Position numbers and translations under genes: made by a program. The notes beneath the pieces are model-generated. The model did no database searches. It was not told the DNA's origin and worked only from the letters and a program-made list of their open reading frames with translations. A stretch of DNA of 29,771 nt from Penium margaritaceum (lineage: Eukaryota; Streptophyta; Zygnematophyceae; Desmidiales; Peniaceae): NCBI GenBank assembly GCA_023375785.1, contig SZWC01004848.1:30031-59801 (forward strand), written 5' to 3'. Below are positions 9,506 through 17,582 of this stretch, piece by piece (positions within the stretch are counted from its first letter, which is position 1; each line of letters begins with the position of its first letter).

Positions 9506-10576
9506 TTATGCTACTAGATCTTTAGGAGCTTTAGATGGCTTCGAAGCCAGATGAGAAGTTGCCTGACAGCTGCAGGACAAGTGTGCTAAGAGAGGAGAAG
9601 CAATGGAAGTGATTGAGTATAATGTGTCAACCTGTGATGTTGGAGAAGGGGATGCTGGCTGAGAAAACCCAGGAGGAACAGCAGAGGCAGGCGGTAGTGC
9701 TGTTGTATCTGCTGTGAAAGTGAGAGGACTTGGTAGGGTGGATGTCGGTGTTGGGAGGAGTTTGTCAGCAGGCAGTGAAACAAGTGTATTGGAGAGTACT
9801 GTACTCTCACAGGAAACCTTGGAGTTGGAGGGAGTTATTAATGACAAGGTTGAGATGTTACTGGACAGTTGTGATCGTTTTTGAGACGGGATATAGCAAT
9901 CTATTGTCTTGGTGACAGGAGGCGAGCGTGATGCGGGTTCATTGGCGGAGAAAAGCTTGGGTTGTGGTATCGCAGGCATGGTGGCAGAGGAAGTGTTTGT
10001 CTGCTGCAAGGTGGTACTGCCAATGGCGATCCCGTAGTTGTGGAGCATGAACTCGTTTAGTTCCTCGCGGGAGAAGGTTGGAGTGCCAGAAAATAGGAGA
10101 AGACCCATAGCGGCGGTAGGGTCGCAGTCCTCAGTTGAGGGGGCGACTTGAGGCGAGAAGAATGGCTCATCAGGATAGAGGTAGTCGTCGTAGTAGTAGT
10201 CCAGGTAATCATCCTGGAAGGGAGGAATGACTTCTAAAGGAGCTGGAGTACATTCGAAAGTCAACATGATGTCAGTGGCATAAGCTGTAGGGGAAGGTGC
10301 CGCTGCTACTGAGGCAGTGGTTTCCAGGGAGGAAGGTGATGTCACAGGTATAGGAGGTGCTTGACTGCATGACGTAAATGATCGACATTTCTTAGCAGTC
10401 GCTTGTTTGGGCAGCGGCACCATAAGAAATCCGACAACAAGGAGAATGCCAATGATGCCAAAGCAGATGAGATCGAGGGTGAGGCTATAGTTGAGACGAG
10501 GGATGTAGCCGACGAAGGCTGCGAGTCCAAAGAGAACACATCCAAGAGCCTCCTCTTTGTCTTGAGAGAATCTCAT
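9506..10576 (-). CDS. Unfamiliar two-membrane-segment protein with Pro/Ser/Thr-rich tail (356 aa), intact
   Basis: I do not recognise this protein. The N-terminus MRFSQDKEEALG leads into two hydrophobic stretches, about residues 11-28 and 31-55, separated by PRLNY and followed by a basic KQATAKK. This suggests a double-pass or hairpin membrane anchor. Residues 65-115 and 190-356 are low-complexity Pro/Ser/Thr. Between them are conserved islands: PPFQDDYLDYYYDDYLYPDEPF-like acidic/aromatic (about 118-139), GLLLFSGTPTFSREELNEF (158-176) and CYIPSQKR. Element B's copy is 78% identical over the first 60 residues by hand count, far more than the non-coding parts appear to be, which suggests past selection on the protein. 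It is the only large ORF between the LTRs. The start is the ATG at 10574-10576, whose context TCATCATGAGATTCTC is the same in B. Env-like, captured host or silencing-suppressor roles are all only possibilities. Confidence 0.75.
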   Translation of the reverse strand: MRFSQDKEEALGCVLFGLAAFVGYIPRLNYSLTLDLICFGIIGILLVVGFLMVPLPKQATAKKCRSFTSCSQAPPIPVTSPSSLETTASVAAAPSPTAYATDIMLTFECTPAPLEVIPPFQDDYLDYYYDDYLYPDEPFFSPQVAPSTEDCDPTAAMGLLLFSGTPTFSREELNEFMLHNYGIAIGSTTLQQTNTSSATMPAIPQPKLFSANEPASRSPPVTKTIDCYIPSQKRSQLSSNISTLSLITPSNSKVSCESTVLSNTLVSLPADKLLPTPTSTLPSPLTFTADTTALPPASAVPPGFSQPASPSPTSQVDTLYSITSIASPLLAHLSCSCQATSHLASKPSKAPKDLVA

Positions 10577-10713
10577 GATGAAGGATGGCAGGAGTTTAGA
10601 ATGACACGGATGTCATCACTGCTGCGGAGGGAGATGCTGCTATTGCTGAGAACCCAACGGCTACTGTTATGATGGAGAGTGTAAGTTGCAAAGCTTTTGG
10701 AGACTGTGCCCAT
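10573..10713 (-). CDS. Small ORF upstream of the membrane-protein ORF, ATGA stop-start overlap (46 aa)
   Basis: From ATG 10711-10713 (MGTVSK...) the frame ends ...CHPSS at TGA 10573-10575, sharing an ATGA with the start of the main ORF. Element B keeps the RSSNDIPP...LCHPSS ending and the ATGA overlap, but its copy has a TAG at 21005-21007. The overlap would suit reinitiation or a regulatory upstream ORF. It could also be chance, because the leader around it is conserved at the DNA level too. No domain is recognised. Confidence 0.3.
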   Translation of the reverse strand: MGTVSKSFATYTLHHNSSRWVLSNSSISLRSSDDIRVILNSCHPSS

Positions 10714-10879
10714 ACATAGTTTCCTTAGCCTTTTGCAGGAAAGAGAAGAACAAGGCGACAGTAGTGTAGCTGGTTTGAAGTGATGGCCTAATTCAATCAG
10801 TGATGGCACGGCTTGGCTGAGCGGTTCAGGCGTCAGCAAAGGACGAGACAATGATGACAATATCCGGATATTTCTATGG
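10577..10879 (-). other. Leader of element A between primer site and main ORF
   Basis: About 300 bp of transcribed leader is expected here. Apart from the small ORF above, no structure stands out. The part nearest the start codon is conserved with element B. Confidence 0.5.
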
Positions 10880-10891
10880 GCTGTGATACCA
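10880..10891 (-). other. Primer binding site of element A (initiator tRNA-Met type)
   Basis: The minus strand reads TGGTATCACAGC immediately after the 5' LTR. The first eight bases equal the classic plant PBS complementary to the 3' end of initiator tRNA-Met (TGGTATCAGAGC). This fixes the coding orientation and marks 10892-11877 as the 5' LTR. Confidence 0.85.
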
Positions 10892-11877
10892 TGTCAGGAA
10901 AATGAGAGCAGCAAAGCATGCAAAGGAGCGAGTGGCGCAGAAGCTACCACGAAGATGCAGAAGGCTGACAAAAGATGACGTCACAGCATAACAGAAGTAC
11001 TCAAACAGGAGAAGACAGTGCGCGGAGCGGAAGCGGCGAAGCGCTAAGGATGAGTTATCAAGAGCAACGCCCTTAGTAGTCAAGAGAGGTTGGGAACGGA
11101 AGCGCGGACTGAAAGCCACCGCGGTTCGAGCTCTACAGTGGATGAACACTCTGAGATGTGAGAAAGGCAAGCGAAGATCAGACGGCAACTTTGGACCCGA
11201 TGCACTTTGCTGAACTGATAGATGATTGAGCGAAGGCGACGATCAAAGTGATGAGAGCGATGAGGAGAGGAACGGCAATTAAACGGAGGGAATGATGATG
11301 AAGGAAATTGAGGTGGAATTGACTGAGGCAATCGAGTACATGAGTTCTACTGCTATTATTACTAGACAGGTCTAAGTCTAGAGTACAAAGTACAGTAGCC
11401 TACACCCATTAGGGCGGGCGGTGCGAGATGTGCAGCCGCAATCGACAGTGTTCTACTACTGCTACTTCTGTGTCTTTGCAGGGCGTGGGCGCGGTGCGAT
11501 TCCGCATTATCTTGTGTTCTTGGGAACCTTCCCAGGTTGAGTTGAGGACGTGCTTCATTTGCCGAGCCTTGGATGTTGCCACGGAGAATGGACCAGGGAG
11601 CAGGGCTGCTGTCGGCAGATCTTGCTGGTCCATACGTGATGTTAGAGGTCCGTTGGCGCTGGACGTGGTGTGTTTGGACAGCTGGCTGGTCAGACCGGAA
11701 TAGTCTGATTGGGCATACCATTTGAGTTGTTCAGGCGGCAGAACGCGGTAGGTGAACTGGGTTTGGACGGCCTTTTCCGTTTTCTGCTGAGTGGATATCC
11801 CAAGGAGAGTTGGAGGGCTCAAGGAAGGTAGGGGAGAACCCGGTTGAGCCGTGTGAGTCTTGATCAAGATTTCGATA
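10892..11877 (-). repeat. 5' LTR of element A (986 bp)
   Basis: This is a direct repeat of 8016-8978. It starts TGTCAGG on the plus strand; the far end aligns at 11877, where TTCGATA replaces TCTGACA by three transitions. It carries a 22-bp insertion (11065-11086) next to a CAAGAG repeat that is absent from the 3' LTR and from element B. Otherwise collinear. The adjoining sequence at 11878 on is protease remnant of the host element. Confidence 0.83.
10976..10983. promoter_or_regulatory. TGACGTCA palindrome in LTR A-5'
   Basis: This is the same octamer at the same 84-bp distance from the LTR end as in the other three LTRs, kept although the surrounding LTR sequence has diverged. Confidence 0.55.
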
Positions 11878-12558
11878 AGAAGAGGCCCGCTTGTCGGGGG
11901 ATGAGATAATGTGTTCCTGGCAAGACATCGTAGGTGCGGGCCACCGTGACCTGCACCCGCACAACTTCGTGCATGAGGCCCACCTGTCGGGGAAGATCAT
12001 CCACGCACGACACCGTGTCCTGCGTCCATGTCGCCGGATGAACACGTTGGTTGTTGGTTGAATCTTGTGCTGCCAGTCGACTACTTGCAGGACTTGAAGT
12101 GTCACCTTGGTATGGATGGCGCAAAGGGCGAAGATTGCTAGGAACTTCTTGCCACATATCCAGACATAACAGCTAGCCACTTCATGGTGGGGAGCTTGTG
12201 TTTGTGGTGGTGCAAGGGGCATGGGCCGCCACCCCCATGTGTCAGGTTCAGCTCTAACGGCTACCCGGCTGAGTCGGACATGTGGGTCCTGACTGCAGCT
12301 AAGGCGAATGCCGGCTGGTCAAAGCTTTTTGGCGTATTCCTGTAGAACCACTGCGAAGTCCAGGAGACAAGTGAAATTTTGTTGTAGATACTCACCCAGG
12401 GATATCTCCTGAAAGGGGCGGTGGAATGGGGTCAGGGCACTTGCCGTGGGCTTGTTGCATGCTGAAGGCGCAAAGGTCACCCTCTGGCAATGTGGAGGCG
12501 TGGGACCCCTTGAAGTGCGCGTGCGCGGTTTGGGTGGGGGCTTCGGGGGCATCGCCAA
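11878..12558 (-). pseudogene. Protease remnant of the Ty3-like element, catalytic Asp-Thr-Gly lost
   Basis: The frame upstream of TGA 12319-12321 reads PFQEISLGEYLQQNFTCLL. After that stop the same frame gives SCYVWICGKKFLAIFALCAI and then HTKVTLQVLQVVDW. This aligns with the intact protease-like segment at about 5100-5200 (VTIVDTGATHTTVAM), but the catalytic D-T-G positions are A-L-C. The next part, containing VRVQVTVARTYDVLPG (compare YDVILG of Ty3 proteases), is in another frame, so there is also a frameshift. Element A is inserted directly downstream. The domain would have cleaved the Gag-Pol polyprotein; this copy cannot. Confidence 0.65.
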
Positions 12559-12621
12559 AATCTGACTTGGTAACCGAGTCGAGCGCGCTTTGACACATGT
12601 TTAGAGGTCTGCTTCAGCCCG

Positions 12622-13089
12622 TTACTGTTGCTCTTTGTATATGCACATGCGCTCATACATTTGCGCAATCAACCATCCTTCCACACCTTGTACTTGAGCC
12701 ACCGTGACCAGTTCCCGTTTTGCAGCCGTCGGGGGAGTCTCCAAGGTCTGTTCTTCGGAGCGGGGAAGACTGAGCTTCACATTCTGTGCCGGCGTGTCTG
12801 AGGTAGATGGCTGAGCAGCAGCTGGTGTCTCTCCCGTCTCCCTTTGCTGCGCATACGCCTTCCATTGTGCCGGTCCATTGCCCACCGGACCAGAGGGATG
12901 GGCGGTGAAGTTGGGACCAACAGCTTGCCGTGCAGCGGCAGGTCCTGGTCCAACCGGTCCGCGTCCTTGGTATTGTCCTCCTCTGGGTGGCACGCCTGGC
13001 ATTAGGGTGGATTTGGGACATTCTCGGTGCCGATGGGTGAATTCTCTCCATCCATAGCAACTCTCAGGTGTGTAGCTATGGGGATTCAT
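12622..13089 (-). pseudogene. gag: Gag C-terminal region with degenerate zinc knuckle
   Basis: The frame reads SCYGWREFTHRHRECPK: C-x2-W-x4-H-x4-C, that is a CCHC knuckle whose second Cys is Trp. Basic and Pro/Gly/Gln-rich sequence follows (VPPRGGQYQGRGPVGPGP), then a more helical end (VEGWLIAQMYERMCIYKEQQ) and TAA at 12622-12624. It directly continues Gag: the upstream frame ends at TGA 13086-13088 and this one begins one base out of phase, so a single-base deletion at the join is likely. Zinc knuckles bind element RNA during packaging. Confidence 0.72.
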
Positions 13090-13844
13090 CGGGTTGGGTG
13101 TTGAAGCTCATGCAGGCATGCGAATAGTATGGCCACATGTTCCTTTGGAGCGGGCTGTTCTCGAGCCGCTCGTCGTTTGATTTCCTTTTGCTCATGTTCA
13201 GCTTCCTCCTTCAGTGTGCTGAACTGTCGTAAATCCAATGTTTTAGCGATTGCTGGGACAAGAGAATCCCGGTAGTACTCCTTAATCATGCGCAAGGGTA
13301 TGTCGACATATTGCACCAAGATCTTGGTAAACTTGTCGTTGTGTAACTTGATGTTTTCTCCAGCCTTCATGCGGATGGTACCAATCTGGAGCTCTGCTTC
13401 TTCCAGGCTCATGAGGTCAAAACGCTTGGTCATCCTATTCGCCAAATCATCAAAGTCAGCAAAAGGACGTTCTTTATGCTGTGTAGTGACCCACTCCAAA
13501 GCTTTCCCTTGTAGCGCTAGGTGCAGCACTGGGACAATGTAGTCAGGAGATAACAACCCATAATCGAGACAAGTACCCAACTTGAATAACCACATGGCCG
13601 GGTCCTCCTTTGGTTCACCCTTGAAGACGTTGAGCTTTGGGAGAGTGTAAGCAACCTTCGCCGCTGGGTTCGAAGGCAGTTCCCGCGGAGGCACCATTAG
13701 CACCTGCGCCCGTGACGGGGCCCCCAGGTGGGATCGATGTGCTAACGCCAGGCCAGCTGCCCTAGTACTAGCCGATGAAGCGACTACTGCTCCTCTTGGT
13801 CGAGCACGTCCTGCATCGGTTCCTCCCACTCCGGAACTTCCCAT
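13086..13844 (-). CDS. gag: Gag capsid region of the Ty3/gypsy-like element (252 aa)
   Basis: Residues about 68-205 match the retrotransposon Gag pattern: LPKLNVFKGEPKEDPAMWLF, LHLALQGKALEWV, FADFDDLANRMTKRFDL, then LQIGTIRMKAGENIKLHNDK, followed by a helical Lys/Glu-rich end. This domain assembles the virus-like particle. The N-terminal 60 residues are Gly/Ala/Arg/Ser-rich and disordered-looking. The ATG at 13842-13844 is the first Met in the frame, though coding-like sequence (RQDFIVLVQASSARQHM) precedes it, so the native start may be further upstream. The frame ends by a premature TGA where the zinc-knuckle region continues in another frame. It is the best preserved piece of the host element. 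Confidence 0.82.
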   Translation of the reverse strand: MGSSGVGGTDAGRARPRGAVVASSASTRAAGLALAHRSHLGAPSRAQVLMVPPRELPSNPAAKVAYTLPKLNVFKGEPKEDPAMWLFKLGTCLDYGLLSPDYIVPVLHLALQGKALEWVTTQHKERPFADFDDLANRMTKRFDLMSLEEAELQIGTIRMKAGENIKLHNDKFTKILVQYVDIPLRMIKEYYRDSLVPAIAKTLDLRQFSTLKEEAEHEQKEIKRRAAREQPAPKEHVAILFACLHELQHPTR

Positions 13845-13951
13845 GTGCTGTCTTGCTGAACTCGCTTGTACTAGTACGATAAAATCTTGCCTCCATGAGC
13901 CACTGATCCTTGTCTAGTTCCGGTTGAACCACCCGTCACTCGGGGTCTTTG

Positions 13952-15004
13952 CTAGAGTCTTCGTGCCACAGGTGTGGCCGATGTCTTGCTTGCTTCATAA
14001 TGAGATGACTGCATCTTTGACTGGACAGGTGGTATTGTATATTTGGTTGACGGAGCCCCTGTTGGGATGTGTGTGTCCCCCAAGGCTCGTACTTGTCTGG
14101 TGGGTCCGGCTGTGGATGAAGCATTGATTCCTCCTTGAGCCGGGACTTCTCGGCGGTGCGACGCTCCCAAAATGGAGGATGCCTTGCTCGTTTGCTGCTA
14201 GTGTTGGGGTTGTTGTCCAGCAATTGGGCGACGTGAAGTCACGATGGATGGGCCTTCCCATCGCCATTCTCCCACCGCCTCCAAGTTCGTCTTTGTTCGT
14301 GGTGGAGACACACCGCTGTCCGAGGCCGGTCGACGAGGGTGAACGGTTGGACGAGAGGGGAATGCCTGAGGACAGAAGGTGACGGGTTGATGCAGGGCGT
14401 GTAAAGCCTGCACCGAAGGGTGATCCAACAATACTTCTTCTTCCTCTGCTTGGTCCTCCTGGGCATCATCCAGGTCTGCACAATCCCCGTCATGGATGAC
14501 AGAAGGTGCAGGTGAGGACGTCCTTGGGGTAGAGAACTCAAGGCGCCGCGGTGCGTCCTGCGTTGGCATCATATCCAGTGCCTTGTAAACGGTCCTTCTA
14601 TCTGGCGTCGTGACTTTATGGAGCAAGACGGGCCCTTCATCCGCCTCAAGCTCATGCTCTTTGTCTGATACATAGTCTTCCACCTATATGGAGTCCCGCC
14701 GCCCGTCTGGGTGGCGCATGTCGTCTTCCTCTGTGTCCTCCTGGGAGGGATTGGCCAACCATGCCTGTCGGATAGCCTTCCATTCACGGAGTTCCTCAAG
14801 CCGTCGCAGGTGAAATGCTTCTTCTTGGTCGGGGTCCGTCTCGTCTTCTTTGTTGTACAACTGCGGGGACTGATCATCCACCGGATCCCACTCAAATCTA
14901 GGGTCGAGCCCTGGAGGATCTTCTGGGCTTCTCTCGTAATGATGCGCGACGGCGGTTTGCCTCATCCTTCCTTTTTCAAGGATGTAGAGTGCGTTGGGGC
15001 TCAT
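13952..15004 (-). pseudogene. Acidic protein-like frame upstream of Gag, two internal TAG stops
   Basis: One frame runs from ATG 15004 to TAG 13952-13954, with TAG at 14684-14686 and 14198-14200. The product is rich in Asp and Glu in its first half (KEDETDPDQEEAFHLRRLEE; DADLDDAQEDQAEEEE-like runs) and Pro/Ser/Arg-rich later. I recognise no domain. It lies on the same strand as Gag and just upstream of it, so it may be an extra 5' ORF of the same element. Restriction of the stops to TAG, with no frameshift over 1 kb, fits decay of a once-coding frame. Confidence 0.45.
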
Positions 15005-15686
15005 CTTTGCGTCGCCAATGGTACAGCCAAATGATTTACCAGCACGGTCGCTCTATCCTCACGCCTCATAGGTTGGCAGGGAGACACCACCGTTATCAGG
15101 GAAATCGTTGGGATTGCGGTGATGGGTTGCCTGCGGTGTCCTCCGTCCGGTGGGAGATTGGGCAGCTCCCTCCTTAGAGACCGCGCTTTGAATTATAGAC
15201 TGATCTGCAGGTGAATATCAAACTCGTTACAGAAAACAAGTGAGTATACACTCACCGTACCATTGACACTGTTATGCCCTTTGTCGCCTTCCGCCGGAAT
15301 CGGGTCTGACAGAACACGAGGATCAGCTCCCTGGGTGTCGTTGGTCTGTGCTATCCCTGCGGCTCAGCTTACTTTCCTTTTCCAACTCTGCCCTGTCCTG
15401 TATCACTCTTTTTGCTCCAGTTTGATCAAAGCACGTTTCATCGACCGGGTAACTTTTCTTAATCACTCAACGGATCATCCACCGAATTAGTGCCAGGAAT
15501 ATATCACACACACACTCCTTCTCCTAATGACGCGTACTTCTCTGGCCGGGATTTTGACTAATCTCAAGACAATCAGTGTGGTTATTTCAACTGTTAGATT
15601 CACTCACTTAAATTAATCACCTACGGTCAATCATGCATCGGACAACATGACACTCACTGGGAGAATTCCTCCTAACAACCCAAACG
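15005..15686. other. Non-coding stretch upstream of the acidic frame
   Basis: No ORF of note is seen. The sequence becomes AT-richer from about 15420. It could be leader or LTR sequence of the host element, but I found no matching copy at the other end (1-335 or 3229-3271) and no clear primer site. Confidence 0.5.
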
Positions 15687-16265
15687 AGATGACTTTAAAC
15701 AATCAAAGTAATTACCTTCAAACAAAAGCGGGAGTATAATCAATCAGCATTTCTCTCCTAACCACACAATCAGTACCCTAGGCGTCATCAAGCAGAACAA
15801 GCAAACCGTAAGCTTCCTGAGTCACCGGATCATCGACCGGCGCTGGTCTTTGCACAAGCACCGTGCGGTGCGCGCCGCGTTCGTTGTTCACCCATGGAAC
15901 GGCCCGATGTAACTCCAGTGGTCCGTCAGTACGTCGACCTGCACGGGAACGGGCACGTGCCGAGTCCTCCTCTTGNAGATGACTTTAAACAATCAAAGTA
16001 ATTACCTTCAAACAAAAGCGGGAGTATAATCAATCAGCATTTCTCTCCTAACCACACAATCAGTACCCTAGGCGTCATCAAGCAGAACAAGCAAACCGTA
16101 AGCTTCCTGAGTCACCGGATCATCGACCGGCGCTGGTCTTTGCACAAGCACCGTGCGGTGCGCGCCGCGTTCGTTGTTCACCCATGGAACGGCCCGATGT
16201 AACTCCAGTGGTCTGTCAGTACGTCGACCTGCACGGGAACGGGCACGTGCCGAGTCCTCCTCTTG
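15687..16265. repeat. Near-identical 289-bp duplication around a single N (likely assembly artefact)
   Basis: 15687-15975 is repeated as 15977-16265 with a single N at 15976 between them. The only difference I see is GGTCCGTC versus GGTCTGTC. The second copy continues smoothly into following sequence while the first stops at the N. Two more N positions in this window behave the same way, so this is best read as two overlapping contig ends joined without merging. Confidence 0.85.
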
Positions 16266-16450
16266 CAGGCGGGCGAGCTCCTGTTGGTAGCGCTGGTATT
16301 CTTGGTACACCTCGCCCGCTCTTCAGCCGCCTCTGCAGCACGCCGCCCGACGTCACGCGCGACCTCTTGCTAGCTCTCCACGCGGTGGGGCTCATCATCG
16401 CAGGGAAGTCTCTGCTGCCACGGTTGCCAGAACTGCTCCATGGCTCCATC
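16068..16450 (-). pseudogene. Coiled-coil Gag-like ORF fragment
   Basis: The minus strand reads MEQFWQPWQQRLPCDDEPHR, a TAG, then QEVARDVGRRAAEAAEERA, a one-base frameshift, then VYQEYQRYQQELARLQEEDS and ARARSRAGRRTDRPLELHR, ending at TAG 16068-16070. The Glu/Arg/Ala/Gln-rich helical style resembles the coiled-coil region at 3272-4345. It may be part of a related element; part of it is repeated in the assembly duplication. No named domain. Confidence 0.45.
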
Positions 16451-17582
16451 GGCGGGATGATGGGACCATTGTATCACTCCCAGAACCGTGCGTGTGCCAA
16501 GTCGACGGGACACATTGCAGCAGCTGCAGATGGCGTAGAAGGACACTGGAGAGTCTCGGGGACCGCGCCTGGAGCTGGGTGGCTGGTGCTCCCGTGGGAA
16601 ATCAGGTCCAGGCCATGATGGCTCCGTGATGTACTCCTCACGAAGCGGCCTTCCCATCCGGGGATGGCAGCACACCCTCTCATACACACACACTTCTCCT
16701 ACACTCCTGATCCAGTCTAGCTTCCCTACTCTAACTTGTCGCGAGATGGGACGCGGGTCTCGCTCGACAGTCTGGTTTGAATGAGGGACAGCTATCTCTC
16801 AGTCCGGCCAACGGCTACAGGACCAGCCTCCCATACCCGGGTCACGCGAGGGGTCAGCAACGTCGCTCACCAATGGTGAACGCCATCTCGCGATTCGGGA
16901 GCAGAAGCATCCAATGTCAGTGTTCCATCGTCTGCTTCAGCGTCTTTGCAGCTCAGGATCAACGGCATTGCATTAGCAGTCGGTTCTCGTCAGCAGTCGG
17001 TCCTCTTCTTTTCCTCCTCTTCTTGTCTTCTCCTCGCACCGCTTCCCAAGATTCCATCCCGCTGGCTGGCCGCTTTCGCGGCTCGCACATCAAAACGCCT
17101 TTGGATAAGGCGCCTCGAGTACCGCTCCTCCTTTTGAGGTTCGGACGCGGTTCCGCTACCATCAAGCCAGCCTCGAGCCGCCTTCCCTTCCTCTCGGCAG
17201 GTCTGGTTGGGTCACGGCGTCCACGGAAATATCTTCCTTTGCGTCCCATTGCTTCCCGGAATCAAACTGCCCTTCTCGCAATTTCTTTCCTCGATTGAGC
17301 GGCCGTCGGATGATTCGTCGACCTCGCCTTCTTCCTCTTGAATCCGGGCCCAGCTCCTTCCTCCCCCCATACTCCGGTGGATGAACAAAACATCATTAAC
17401 AGTCAGCCACAGTCAGAGTGCCCAATCAGAGTTCAGATAGACTGGGCATGACCTTGCCGCTATAAACACGATAGAATACCGGTGGCTCGGTGTGGCTATT
17501 GAGTGCAATGCCTTGACAAAGTTGGCATGTGCCATTGATCATGACCACAAATGTATCCAAGTGACTTTTACTTCTATTGATC
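16451..17582. other. Unassigned region between coiled-coil fragment and 10-bp satellite
   Basis: A plus-strand open frame (16777-17298, 173 codons) exists, but its product is Ser/Arg/Leu-rich with no domain and the opposite strand is also open, so I do not call a gene. CT-rich runs lie at about 16990-17040 and 17325-17370. CTATAAACACG at 17460-17470 resembles a TATA box, with no gene following before the satellite. Confidence 0.4.

Larger units (their letters stand above)
8016..11877 (-). mobile_element. LTR element A: non-autonomous, carries an unfamiliar membrane-protein ORF
   Basis: Two direct repeats, 8016-8978 and 10892-11877, begin TGTCA and end with or near TGACA on the plus strand. 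They flank an internal region of about 1.9 kb. In coding (minus) orientation the upstream LTR is followed at once by TGGTATCACAGC, matching an initiator-tRNA-Met primer site. The downstream LTR is preceded by TGAAGGGGGC, a polypurine tract. The only substantial ORF is 9506-10576; no gag, protease, RT or integrase is visible, so movement must depend on enzymes in trans. By eye the two LTRs differ at roughly 10% of positions over the first 170 bp, mostly transitions, so this is an old insertion. The flanking 5-mers (AGAGT 8011-8015, AGAAG 11878-11882) match only in part. Confidence 0.88.
3272..15004 (-). mobile_element. Degenerate Ty3/gypsy-like retroelement or composite, split by nested element A
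   Basis: Minus-strand coding modules run from high to low coordinates: acidic ORF, Gag, zinc knuckle, protease remnant, [element A at 8016-11877], spacer, RT, RNase H, second protease-like domain, coiled coil. Gag (PKLNVFKGEPKEDP...WLF), RT (MPFGLHNA) and RNase H (TADFSQEG, DHQAL, EDALSRLL) are recognisable Ty3/gypsy modules. No integrase HHCC finger or DDE core is visible, and I could not identify this element's own LTRs. The modules are broken by many stops and several frameshifts, so the copy is dead. It could be one element of unusual order or two related elements joined. Confidence 0.7.

Noticed and set aside
8011..11882. Target-site duplication for element A (AGAGT / AGAAG)
   Set aside because: Only three of five bases match, so it is recorded as unproven; the nested position is supported by the split of the host element instead.
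3272..15004. Integrase domain for the Ty3-like element
   Set aside because: I searched the minus-strand frames by eye for an HHCC finger and DDE core after RNase H and elsewhere and found none.
15180..15255. Possible 51-nt intron on the minus strand (GTGAGT ... CACCTGCAG)
   Set aside because: The splice-like ends are good, but 51 nt is shorter than normal plant introns and no coding frame flanks it.
16777..17298. Plus-strand 173-codon open frame
   Set aside because: No recognisable domain, biased Ser/Arg/Leu content, and an opposite-strand frame is also open; insufficient to call a gene.
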